From the NCBI GenBank assembly GCA_946633275.1, contig CAMPAT010000058.1, positions 1 to 5,730 on the forward strand: a stretch of DNA of 5,730 nucleotides, read 5' to 3'. The translations under genes were made by a program, and so were the position numbers. Of this stretch, positions 1 to 5,237 are shown piece by piece. Position 1 is the stretch's first letter. Every line of letters begins with the position of its first letter. The notes under the pieces are model-generated. The model saw only the letters and a program-made list of their open reading frames with translations, ran no database searches and had not been told where the DNA came from. The DNA comes from an uncultured Clostridia bacterium (GTDB lineage: Bacteria; Bacillota; Clostridia; Oscillospirales; Acutalibacteraceae).

Positions 1-874
1 GCCACATAGTTGCAATTATTCTGAGCCTCAGCGAGCCTTTTTTTGCAAAAAGATTGTTGAGAAATCTGTCCTTTTCGTCGGTCTGGATATAGTCTTCGCG
101 CGCGACGTTGTGCACGCCTAAATCCTGGTCTGTCTCGTCAGGACCGAACAGACGGAATTTGCCCACTTTTTCCTGCCTTCGCTCAAGCAGTATCTGCTCC
201 GCAACCTCTTCGTCGATTGTGGGAACACTCTCGATAACGTCGTCAAAGCCCTCAAATGTCATCTGCACGCCTGACTCCTCAAAAGCGTCGCTGTCCTCGG
301 GTTCAACAAAACCGTCGTAAATGTGCTCCTTCGCAACTATCATCGGCATTTCCTGCAGGTCGCTTTCCTCGTCGAGCTCCGATTTTGATACGTACATCAT
401 CGGCTTCGTTTTGCCGTCATCCTCAGCGCGCACAAATTTGTGCGTTTTTGTTTTGCCGAAGTCGGGAAGGACGTTCGTCTTGTCGCTTCGCCCGAGGCTT
501 ATGGGCTGAGTCTTGTCTTCGTCAAGGCGCGGCTCGATTGCCGCCTCTTCCTTCTCGAATTTCGCAGGGGCGATTTTTATGTCCTCCTCGTCGGACTCGT
601 CCTCTTCCTCAATCCGCTGAGCCTTAATAAACGGACTCTGCCGCTTTTTTTCAGACGGGGTGTATTCCTTGACGTCGCTGTCCTCGCCGTCAATTTTTTC
701 GTAAACCTTTGCGATTCGCTCGACGACGGCGTTTTCGTCTACGACGACTTCGTCGATTGCCGTCTTCGCTTTTTCGTCAAGGCTCTTTTCGGCGGCCTGA
801 AGCTGCTTTTCCGCTTCACCTTTGATTTCTTCCGCCCTTTTGATAATTTCATCTATTGATAAATGTTCGCTCAT
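1..874 (-). CDS. Acidic protein of unknown function with putative C-terminal membrane region, partial (runs off left edge)
   Basis: I do not recognise a family. An open frame from ATG (874-872) stays open for 291 codons to the window edge, so the C-terminus is missing. The start follows a purine-rich AGAGAG stretch a few bases upstream and lies 24 nt after the rlmB stop, so the two are probably cotranscribed. Residues 1-60 are rich in A, E, K, I and L (helical, possibly coiled coil). Residues about 60-270 are low-complexity and strongly acidic, with clusters such as EEEDESDEED near 89-98 and EPEDSDAFEE at 191-200. By hand count the visible part has about 76 Asp/Glu against 43 Lys/Arg, and no cysteine. 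The last residues (KKGSLRLRIIATMW, 278-291) are basic then hydrophobic, like the cytoplasmic edge of a first transmembrane helix. There is no signal peptide. I infer a membrane protein with a long disordered acidic cytoplasmic N-terminus; its function is unknown. Confidence 0.8.
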   Translation of the reverse strand, partial: MSEHLSIDEIIKRAEEIKGEAEKQLQAAEKSLDEKAKTAIDEVVVDENAVVERIAKVYEKIDGEDSDVKEYTPSEKKRQSPFIKAQRIEEEDESDEEDIKIAPAKFEKEEAAIEPRLDEDKTQPISLGRSDKTNVLPDFGKTKTHKFVRAEDDGKTKPMMYVSKSELDEESDLQEMPMIVAKEHIYDGFVEPEDSDAFEESGVQMTFEGFDDVIESVPTIDEEVAEQILLERRQEKVGKFRLFGPDETDQDLGVHNVAREDYIQTDEKDRFLNNLFAKKGSLRLRIIATMW

Positions 875-898
875 ATTCTCTCTCTTCAACCCGTGAGT

Positions 899-1654
899 TT
901 ACAGCCTTTGTCTTGCTATTTCGTACATAAGTATTCCCGCCGCAACGGAAGCGTTGAGCGAGTTAACTTTACCGAGCATAGGCAGGCTGACGGTGACGTC
1001 GCACTTTTCTTTAATGAGTCTGCCTACTCCTTTACCCTCGTTGCCTACTACGAGCGCCGCGCCGCCCGAAAAATCGGTCTTGTCCCAGCGCTGTCCGTCC
1101 ATATCGGCACAATAAACCCAGATGTTCTCCCTCTTGAGCTTGTCAATAGTGTCGGCAAGATTGTTTACTCGCGCCACACGCATATATTCGAGCGCGCCGC
1201 ACGAGGTTTTTGCCACGACGAAATTCAGCCCGACTCCGCGCCTTTTCGGAATGATAATTCCGTGCGCGCCGCACGCTTCGGCAGTACGTATAATCGCGCC
1301 GAGATTGTGACTGTCCTCAATTTCATCGCAGATGATTATGAACGGGCGTTCGCCTCTTTCTTCTGCGTATGAGAGGATGTCTTCCACGCTCGAGTATTCG
1401 TGCTCGGGAACGTTTGCCGCCACGCCCTGGTGATTAGCGCCCTGTGCGAGACTGTCGAGCTTGCGGCGGTCTACCGTCTTGATTACAATTCTTTTTTCCT
1501 TGCAAAGCGCGATGATACGGTTAATCGAGCCTTCACGCTCGCCCTTTGCAATCAGCACGTTTTCAATTTCTCTGCCGCTTTTGAGCAGCTCCGTTACGGC
1601 GTTCCTGCCGATAACGAGATTGTCGTTATATCTTTTATCGTTTTCTTTTTTCAC
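899..1654 (-). CDS. rlmB: 23S rRNA (guanosine-2'-O-)-methyltransferase RlmB (TrmH/SpoU family)
   Basis: RlmB uses S-adenosylmethionine to methylate the ribose 2'-OH of a conserved guanosine (G2251 in E. coli) in the 23S rRNA peptidyl-transferase loop. The 251-residue length is normal. Residues about 13-85 form the N-terminal L30e-like RNA-binding domain (GRNAVTELL near 16-24; ANHQGVAA at 73-80). The rest is a SPOUT trefoil-knot domain with all three motifs: DEIEDSHNLGAIIRT (110-124, with N117 and R123), LVVGNEGKGV (201-210), and SLPMLGKVNSLNASVAAG (223-240). The start is GTG at 1654, supported by AGGAG (1666-1662) 7 nt upstream. It is the first gene after its promoter and is followed by the acidic membrane-type gene. 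The name RlmB is by family resemblance; closely related TrmH paralogues with other target sites exist in Firmicutes, so the exact rRNA target is inferred. Confidence 0.93.
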   Translation of the reverse strand: MKKENDKRYNDNLVIGRNAVTELLKSGREIENVLIAKGEREGSINRIIALCKEKRIVIKTVDRRKLDSLAQGANHQGVAANVPEHEYSSVEDILSYAEERGERPFIIICDEIEDSHNLGAIIRTAEACGAHGIIIPKRRGVGLNFVVAKTSCGALEYMRVARVNNLADTIDKLKRENIWVYCADMDGQRWDKTDFSGGAALVVGNEGKGVGRLIKEKCDVTVSLPMLGKVNSLNASVAAGILMYEIARQRL

Positions 1655-1661
1655 GAATAAG

Positions 1662-1666
1662 CTCCT
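1662..1666 (-). promoter_or_regulatory. Ribosome binding site of rlmB (decides GTG start)
   Basis: AGGAG on the minus strand with a 7-nt spacer to GTG at 1654. It supports the non-ATG start; no in-frame ATG with a comparable site lies nearby. Confidence 0.75.
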
Positions 1667-1686
1667 GCAAAAATTAATCCATTCTA

Positions 1687-1714
1687 ATTATATCACATTA
1701 TTATGAAAATACAA
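1687..1714 (-). promoter_or_regulatory. Putative sigma-A promoter of rlmB
   Basis: Minus strand: -35 TTGTAT (1714-1709), 16-nt spacer, -10 TATAAT (1692-1687) preceded by TGA, which makes an extended -10 (TGnTATAAT). Transcription would begin near 1680 and give a leader of about 25 nt before the GTG start. It lies between the ridA terminator and rlmB, so rlmB and the downstream acidic gene form a unit separate from ilvA-ridA. Confidence 0.65.
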
Positions 1715-1725
1715 TATATATCAAT

Positions 1726-1750
1726 AAAAAAGGGCGGAATTAATCCGCCC
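1726..1750 (-). terminator. Rho-independent terminator of the ilvA-ridA operon
   Basis: On the minus strand a perfect 7-bp stem, GGGCGGA pairing with TCCGCCC (1750-1744 with 1738-1732), has a 5-nt loop and is followed directly by six T (1731-1726). It begins 14 nt beyond the ridA stop codon. On the plus strand the stem lacks a T run, so it acts in one direction only. Confidence 0.9.
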
Positions 1751-1764
1751 ATACAATATACAGT

Positions 1765-2136
1765 TTATAATTCCGCGATGAGTTCAACCTCACAGAGAAC
1801 GCCCTTCGGCAAATCCTTTACCGCGACGCAGGAGCGCGCAGGCTTTGACGTGAAGTATTTTCCGTAAACTTCGTTGAACGCTGCAAAATCGTTGATGTCA
1901 GCGAGGAAGCATACTGTTTTAACAACCTTATCCATAGTTGTGCCTGCGGCTTCAACTACAGCTGTAAGGTTTTTGCATACCTGCTCAGTCTGCTCTTCAA
2001 TCGTCTTTGCGTCAACGTTATTTGTTTCGGGATTAATTGCTATCTGTCCCGAGGTGAAGAGCATACCGTTTGCTTTTACAGCCTGGCTGTAAGGTCCGAT
2101 TGCGCCCGGTGCGTTGTTAGTAGCTACATATTCCAT
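1765..2136 (-). CDS. ridA: RidA family 2-iminobutanoate/2-iminopropanoate deaminase
   Basis: RidA (YjgF/YER057c/UK114 family) hydrolyses reactive enamine/imine intermediates, released by PLP-dependent dehydratases such as IlvA, to 2-oxo acids and ammonia, protecting PLP enzymes from damage. It is a small cytosolic protein, a homotrimer in known members. The 123-residue length is typical. Visible signatures are GPYSQA at 14-19 (Tyr16 matches the substrate-pocket Tyr17 of E. coli RidA), SGQI at 29-32, the active-site arginine Arg101 in PARSCV (E. coli Arg105), and Glu116 in CEVELIAEL (E. coli Glu120). These residues mark the active RidA subfamily rather than the Rid1-7 relatives that lack the arginine. 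ATG at 2136 is preceded by AGGAGA 6 nt upstream. It lies 36 nt after the ilvA stop with no terminator between, so it is cotranscribed with the gene whose by-product it removes. Confidence 0.96.
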   Translation of the reverse strand: MEYVATNNAPGAIGPYSQAVKANGMLFTSGQIAINPETNNVDAKTIEEQTEQVCKNLTAVVEAAGTTMDKVVKTVCFLADINDFAAFNEVYGKYFTSKPARSCVAVKDLPKGVLCEVELIAEL

Positions 2137-2172
2137 AGTGTCTCTCCTGTTCTTTTATCTTTTGTCTTTAAT

Positions 2173-3372
2173 CTATTCGCATACCTGGAAGCCTGCGTCG
2201 AGAAGCGCCTGCTTTACTGAGTGAATGTGCTCGAAATTCCTTGTTTCAACGCCGATTTTGAGATAGCAGTCGGTGATGTTCATATCGAGGTCTGTCGAGT
2301 CGTAATTAACGCTTACTACGTTAGCGCCCTGCTCGGAAATAATGCGGCTTACGCCTGCGAGCTGGCCCGGTTTGTCCGAAAGCGCGATTACTATGTCGGC
2401 AGTTCTTCCGCCCATCTTCAGGCCGCGCTCGATAACGCGCGATAAAATCGTAACGTCTATATTACCTCCTGAGACAAGACAGCATACGTTCTTGCCGTCG
2501 ATGTCGGGAATTTTGCCGTTCATTACTGCGGCTACGGGAACTGCGCCTGCGCCTTCCGCAATGAGCTTCTGCTGCTCAAGGAGCGTGAGGATTGCGAGCG
2601 CGATTTCGTCGTCAGTAACAGTTACGATACCGTCGACATATTCCTTGCACAGCTCATATGTAAGGTCGCCCGGAGTCTTGACCGCGATACCGTCTGCGAT
2701 TGTATTTACTCCTGCGAGCGTCTTAATCTCGTCGCATTCGATACTTTCCTGCATTGACGGTGCGCCGTATGCCTGTACTCCGTAAACACGGCAGTTCGGC
2801 TTAAGCTGCTTTATTGTATATGCAACGCCAGCGATAAGTCCGCCGCCGCCTACGGGAACTACTACGACGTCGGCGTCGGGGAGCTGGTTGAGGATTTCAA
2901 GCCCGATTGTGCCCTGACCTGCAATGACGTCGGGGTCGTTAAACGGGTGGATAAAGCTGTATCCTTTTTCGTCGCGGAGTTCAAGCGCTTTTTTATACGC
3001 GTCGTCGTAGACTCCTTTGACCATACAGATTTCCGCGCCGTATCTGCGAGTTGCCTCTACCTTGCTGATGGGAGCGCCGTCAGGCAGACAGATGAGCGAT
3101 TTAATCCCGTTTTTAGTTGCGGCAAGCGCCACGCCCTGCGCGTGATTTCCTGCGGAGCAGGCGATTACGCCTTTTGCCTTTTCCTCGTCGGAAAGCTGGC
3201 TGATTTTAAAATATGAGCCTCTTATTTTGAACGAGCCCGTAACCTGCAGGTTTTCCGTCTTGAGATAAACGTTCGCCGCAGGATTGATTTTCTGCGCGGC
3301 AATCATATCTGTTTCGCGGACTATTTCGCCGAGCACGCGCGAAGCCTTATATACTCTGTCAAGCGTAAGCAT
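2173..3372 (-). CDS. ilvA: Threonine ammonia-lyase (threonine dehydratase) with C-terminal ACT domain
   Basis: This PLP enzyme converts L-threonine to 2-oxobutanoate and ammonia, the first step toward isoleucine (or of threonine catabolism). Numbered from ATG at 3372 it has 399 residues. The fold-type II PLP domain covers about 1-315: GSFKIRG with the Schiff-base Lys49, the substrate loop SAGNHAQG (73-80), and the phosphate-binding PVGGGGLIAG (GGGG at 175-178). VSGGNID closes the catalytic domain. The last ~80 residues are one ACT domain (DIVIALSDKPGQLAGVSRII), so it is the medium form of about 400 residues, unlike E. coli IlvA (514, double regulatory domain) or TdcB (about 330, none). A GTG three codons earlier (3381) abuts the Shine-Dalgarno and is unlikely to be the start. 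The ACT domain suggests allosteric control, but the effector (isoleucine or another) cannot be read from sequence. It is first in an operon with ridA. Confidence 0.95.
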   Translation of the reverse strand: MLTLDRVYKASRVLGEIVRETDMIAAQKINPAANVYLKTENLQVTGSFKIRGSYFKISQLSDEEKAKGVIACSAGNHAQGVALAATKNGIKSLICLPDGAPISKVEATRRYGAEICMVKGVYDDAYKKALELRDEKGYSFIHPFNDPDVIAGQGTIGLEILNQLPDADVVVVPVGGGGLIAGVAYTIKQLKPNCRVYGVQAYGAPSMQESIECDEIKTLAGVNTIADGIAVKTPGDLTYELCKEYVDGIVTVTDDEIALAILTLLEQQKLIAEGAGAVPVAAVMNGKIPDIDGKNVCCLVSGGNIDVTILSRVIERGLKMGGRTADIVIALSDKPGQLAGVSRIISEQGANVVSVNYDSTDLDMNITDCYLKIGVETRNFEHIHSVKQALLDAGFQVCE

Positions 3373-3380
3373 TGCTTTCA

Positions 3381-3387
3381 CCTCTCT
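3381..3387 (-). promoter_or_regulatory. Ribosome binding site of ilvA (decides start at 3372)
   Basis: AGAGAGG on the minus strand (3387-3381) lies 8 nt before ATG at 3372. The upstream in-frame GTG (3381-3379) overlaps the end of this site and leaves no spacer, so the ATG is preferred. Confidence 0.75.
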
Positions 3388-3402
3388 TTAAATATCTACA
3401 TT

Positions 3403-3431
3403 ATTCTAATACTTATTATATTCATTGTCAA
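3403..3431 (-). promoter_or_regulatory. Promoter of the ilvA-ridA operon
   Basis: Minus strand: consensus -35 TTGACA (3431-3426), 17-nt spacer, -10 TAGAAT (3408-3403), one mismatch from TATAAT. Transcription would begin about 3396, leaving a leader of roughly 25 nt. That is too short for a T-box or leader-peptide attenuator, both common upstream of branched-chain amino acid genes, so any control probably acts at initiation. Confidence 0.82.
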
Positions 3432-3434
3432 ATG

Positions 3435-3444
3435 TTTTCGAAAA
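3435..3444. promoter_or_regulatory. Possible operator: TTTTCGAAAA palindrome between divergent promoters
   Basis: TTTTCGAAAA is a perfect 10-bp palindrome located 3 bp upstream of the ilvA -35 box and 22 bp upstream of the -35 box of the divergent lipoprotein gene. It runs into a second, partly overlapping dyad (AAAG-GCG-CTTT, 3442-3452). The first resembles a CodY half-site pair (TTTTCnGAAAA) but lacks the central base; the second vaguely resembles a cre core but misses the outer consensus bases. Function is a guess. Confidence 0.3.
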
Positions 3445-3466
3445 GGCGCTTTACCAAATTATTTTC

Positions 3467-3495
3467 TTGACTTTATATTTGCAATAATATAAAAT
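3467..3495 (+). promoter_or_regulatory. Promoter of the family-3 solute-binding lipoprotein gene
   Basis: TTGACT (3467-3472), 17-nt spacer, TAAAAT (3490-3495). An overlapping TATAAA (3488-3493) would give a 15-nt spacer and is less likely. Transcription would begin near 3502. A strong Shine-Dalgarno GGGAGGA (3518-3524) lies 6 nt before the ATG at 3531. Confidence 0.75.
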
Positions 3496-3530
3496 TAAAT
3501 TAGTATCATTCCGCACAGGGAGGAATTGTT

Positions 3531-4379
3531 ATGAAAAGAGTATTTGCAGTTTTACTTAGTCTTGCGCTCGTGCTTACTGTATTCGCAGGCTGCTCGAAGG
3601 GCGAGAAGGAGAAGTACAGCGACGAAAAGCTGATTATCGGTTATACTGAAGCTGTAGCTCCGCTCCTTCAGGTCGACGACAAGGGCAAGGTTACGGGCTT
3701 TGAGGCAGAACTGTTTAAGAAAATTTTTGACTCCGTAAAGGGAGACCTTAAGTCGTACACCTTTGAGAAGGTTGACGAAGGATATGAGCTCGAGAAGGAC
3801 GGCGGCTTCACCGATAGTGAAGGCAAGGAGTACAGTGCAGGTCTGCTCCTCGGCGCGTCTAAGAACAGCGGCACCTTTAACGAGGAGTATTCTTTCACAG
3901 AGCCGATTATTACGAACCGCATTATCGCGGTCGCTGCGAAGGACAGCGAAAGAAACGGCTTTGCCGAGTTTATGGGCGCGAAGGTTGTTGTAGTCGGCGA
4001 TGCCGCAGATGCTGCGTTTAAAAAGAATGTTGCTATCTCGTCAGTATGCGCGAGCGTATCGGAAGAGCAGAGCATAGACTCTGCGCTCGGAAAGCTCGAT
4101 TCGGGCGAGGCTGATATCGTCGTAACAGACGAATTTACCTTTATGCCGACAGGCAAGGCTGACAGCTACAAGATTTTTGAAGGCGAGCTCGACAAAATCG
4201 AGTACGTTATCGCCTGTGCAAAGTACAGCGGCTGGAAGGATTCTCTGAATGAAGCTATTTACGAGCTTAAGAGTGAGGACTACGGCAAAAACGGCGACGA
4301 GTTTACTCCTCTTGTTGAAAAAGCATTCGGTTATAACGCTTCTTCATTCGACTGGAAGCCCGATAATACTAAGAAATAA
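3531..4379 (+). CDS. Family-3 extracellular solute-binding lipoprotein (ABC-importer type)
   Basis: Substrate-binding protein of the SBP_bac_3 (amino-acid/HisJ-GlnH-like) type, lipid-anchored outside the membrane. The 282 residues begin with a lipoprotein signal: MKR, hydrophobic core 4-18, lipobox FAGC with Cys21. The mature domain starts KLIIGYTEAVAPLLQVDD (33-50), followed by the family hallmark GKVTGFEAELFKKI (52-65). FTEPII (122-127) marks the hinge-side motif, and SGEADIVVTDEF (191-202) supplies Asp200, matching the HisJ Asp161 that binds the ligand amino group. The loop that normally reads T-x-x-R (HisJ Arg77, ligand carboxylate) here reads GASKNSGTFNEE with no arginine, so the ligand may not be a standard amino acid. 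It is a single-gene unit with its own promoter and terminator, and no permease or ATPase gene is visible. It could serve a distant transporter or act as a sensor. The exact ligand is unknown. Confidence 0.88.
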   Translation: MKRVFAVLLSLALVLTVFAGCSKGEKEKYSDEKLIIGYTEAVAPLLQVDDKGKVTGFEAELFKKIFDSVKGDLKSYTFEKVDEGYELEKDGGFTDSEGKEYSAGLLLGASKNSGTFNEEYSFTEPIITNRIIAVAAKDSERNGFAEFMGAKVVVVGDAADAAFKKNVAISSVCASVSEEQSIDSALGKLDSGEADIVVTDEFTFMPTGKADSYKIFEGELDKIEYVIACAKYSGWKDSLNEAIYELKSEDYGKNGDEFTPLVEKAFGYNASSFDWKPDNTKK

Positions 4380-4384
4380 TAATT

Positions 4385-4421
4385 AAGTCTGCACGGCTTG
4401 TGCAGACTTCTTTATATTTTA
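4385..4421 (+). terminator. Rho-independent terminator of the solute-binding lipoprotein gene
   Basis: Perfect 10-bp stem AAGTCTGCAC (4385-4394) with GTGCAGACTT (4400-4409), loop GGCTT, then CTTTATATTTT. It starts 6 nt after the stop codon. Because the stem begins with A and ends with T it could also work weakly on the other strand, but no gene points that way. Confidence 0.85.
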
Positions 4422-4460
4422 TGACATTTTTTGCCTTTTTCCGTAGTCATTTTGCCCTAA

Positions 4461-4487
4461 AATAAGGTCGGCGAAAAGCCGTTTATT
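4461..4487 (+). other. Intergenic hairpin upstream of xpt, function unknown
   Basis: AATAA (4461-4465) pairs with TTATT (4483-4487), and CGGC (4469-4472) pairs with GCCG (4478-4481) around a GAAAA loop, separated by a small GGT/T internal loop. It lies between the upstream terminator and the xpt promoter, the only GC-rich patch in an AT-rich gap of more than 200 nt. It is followed by GTTTAGC rather than a clean T run, so it is at best a weak backup terminator or part of a short RNA. Confidence 0.3.
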
Positions 4488-4515
4488 GTTTAGCAAATAT
4501 AAAAAAGGTTTCAAA

Positions 4516-4525
4516 TTGATGTCAA
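4516..4525. promoter_or_regulatory. Possible operator dyad TTGA-TG-TCAA upstream of xpt promoter
   Basis: TTGATGTCAA (one base pair extra on each side: A...T) is an inverted repeat 13 bp upstream of the xpt -35 box. A related arrangement, TTGA-N6-TCAA (4539-4552), covers the -35 box itself, so TTGA/TCAA half-sites recur through 4511-4552. A purine-responsive regulator could bind here; no known box is matched. Confidence 0.25.
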
Positions 4526-4538
4526 TCTCAAAAAAATG

Positions 4539-4567
4539 TTGAAATTAGTCAAGCATTAATTTATTAT
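4539..4567 (+). promoter_or_regulatory. Promoter of xpt
   Basis: TTGAAA (4539-4544), 17-nt spacer, TATTAT (4562-4567). Transcription would start about 4574, leaving only about 25 nt before the ATG. A purine riboswitch aptamer (about 70 nt) does not fit, and its conserved loop sequences are not seen anywhere in 4422-4598. Confidence 0.68.
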
Positions 4568-4585
4568 ATTAGCGTAATCCAAATT

Positions 4586-4593
4586 GGCGGTGA
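4586..4593 (+). promoter_or_regulatory. Ribosome binding site of xpt (decides start at 4599)
   Basis: GGCGGTGA (one mismatch from GGAGGTGA) with 5 nt to ATG at 4599. A TTG five codons earlier (4584) overlaps this site and has no Shine-Dalgarno of its own. Confidence 0.75.
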
Positions 4594-4598
4594 TTCTG

Positions 4599-5177
4599 AT
4601 GGAACTTCTTAAGCAGAAGATTTTGGCTGAAGGCGAAGTATATGAGGGGAACATCCTGAAGGTAGACTGTTTCCTGAACCATCAGATAGATTGCGCCTTC
4701 CTGCGCGAAGTAGGGAAAGAATTTCATAGACTTTTTAAAGACGAGGGCATTAACAAGGTTTTGACGATTGAGGCGAGCGGTATTGCAATAGGCACCGTTG
4801 TGGCTCAGGAACTTGGCTGCCCTCTTGTTTTTGCTAAAAAAACGAAGACTAAGAACATTGCCGGCGATGTTTACACAACTCCCGTTGAATCTTTCACTCA
4901 CGGCACAACCTATGATATTATGGTAAGCAAGCGCTTCCTCGGCAAGGGCGACAGAGTATTGATTGTTGACGATTTCCTTGCAGTCGGAAATGCGCTTAAG
5001 GGACTGATTAAGCTCGTTGAGGACAGCGGAGCGGAGCTCGCAGGCTGCGGCACCGTAATCGAGAAGGGCTATCAGCACGGCGGCGACGCGCTTCGCGGGC
5101 AGGGAATCAGAGTTGAGAGCCTCGCAATCGTGGAGAGCATGAATCACGAAACGGGCGAAGTAATTTTCAGAGACTGA
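4599..5177 (+). CDS. xpt: Xanthine phosphoribosyltransferase
   Basis: Xpt joins xanthine to PRPP to give XMP and pyrophosphate, the salvage route into guanine nucleotides; it acts in the cytosol. From ATG at 4599 the protein has 192 residues, close to B. subtilis Xpt (194). Its start MELLKQKI lines up with that protein's first residues, which with the Shine-Dalgarno rules out the longer TTG start. Signatures: LKVDCFLNHQID (20-31, purine-binding N-terminal region), LTIEASGIAIG (55-65), and the PRPP-binding loop VLIVDDFLAVGNA (120-132) with paired Asp124-Asp125; GTVIEKGYQ (151-159) and RVESLA (171-176) complete the type-I PRTase core. It has its own promoter. A BMP-type binding-protein gene follows after 60 nt, suggesting uptake plus salvage of purines. 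No guanine riboswitch is seen, although in B. subtilis xpt is the classic riboswitch target. Confidence 0.95.
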   Translation: MELLKQKILAEGEVYEGNILKVDCFLNHQIDCAFLREVGKEFHRLFKDEGINKVLTIEASGIAIGTVVAQELGCPLVFAKKTKTKNIAGDVYTTPVESFTHGTTYDIMVSKRFLGKGDRVLIVDDFLAVGNALKGLIKLVEDSGAELAGCGTVIEKGYQHGGDALRGQGIRVESLAIVESMNHETGEVIFRD

Positions 5178-5201
5178 TTATAATGGCAGACGCCTTATAA
5201 T
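5177..5201 (+). other. Hairpin at the xpt stop codon, between xpt and the BMP gene
   Basis: ATTATAA (5177-5183) pairs with TTATAAT (5195-5201) and, after a one-base bulge (T5184), GGC (5185-5187) pairs with GCC (5192-5194) around an AGAC loop: 10 bp in all. It begins in the last base of the xpt TGA codon. No T run follows, so it does not look like a terminator. The two arms contain TATAAT on the plus strand (5179-5184 and 5196-5201), so the same bases could instead be -10 boxes, although no good -35 box stands at the right distance. Either reading suggests separate control of the downstream lipoprotein. Confidence 0.4.
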
Positions 5202-5237
5202 ATAAACCATTCAATAATTTAATGGAGGGAAAACGTA

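Noticed and set aside
440..859. 139-residue and smaller plus-strand frames over 108-859
   Set aside because: They lie opposite the acidic gene. Its repeated GAA/GAC/AAG codons read as TTC/GTC/CTT on the other strand and give Phe/Val/Leu-rich or Ser/Arg-rich artefacts.
863..1372. 169-residue plus-strand reading frame antisense to rlmB
   Set aside because: It is the mirror frame of rlmB, whose three SPOUT motifs are intact; no ribosome binding site precedes it and the protein resembles nothing.
2221..3216. Three plus-strand frames opposite ilvA
   Set aside because: Shadow frames of a well-supported enzyme gene, without their own ribosome binding sites.
3373..3381. GTG start giving a 402-residue IlvA
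   Set aside because: The GTG directly abuts the Shine-Dalgarno; ATG at 3372 has correct 8-nt spacing.
3373..3402. T-box or attenuator leader for ilvA
   Set aside because: The leader from the predicted start is only about 25 nt, with no stem or terminator in it.
3668..4156. 162-residue minus-strand frame opposite the solute-binding lipoprotein
   Set aside because: Ser/Pro/Phe-rich shadow of Glu/Lys/Asp-rich coding sequence.
4584..4598. TTG start giving a 197-residue Xpt
   Set aside because: It overlaps the ribosome binding site, and the family N-terminus begins at the internal ATG.
4422..4598. Purine riboswitch upstream of xpt
   Set aside because: Looked for the conserved aptamer loops (GTTTCTACC-like segment) and found none; the predicted leader is too short.
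4569..5147. 192-residue minus-strand frame opposite xpt
   Set aside because: Same length as xpt by coincidence of a mirrored frame; it would begin inside xpt and end in the xpt promoter.
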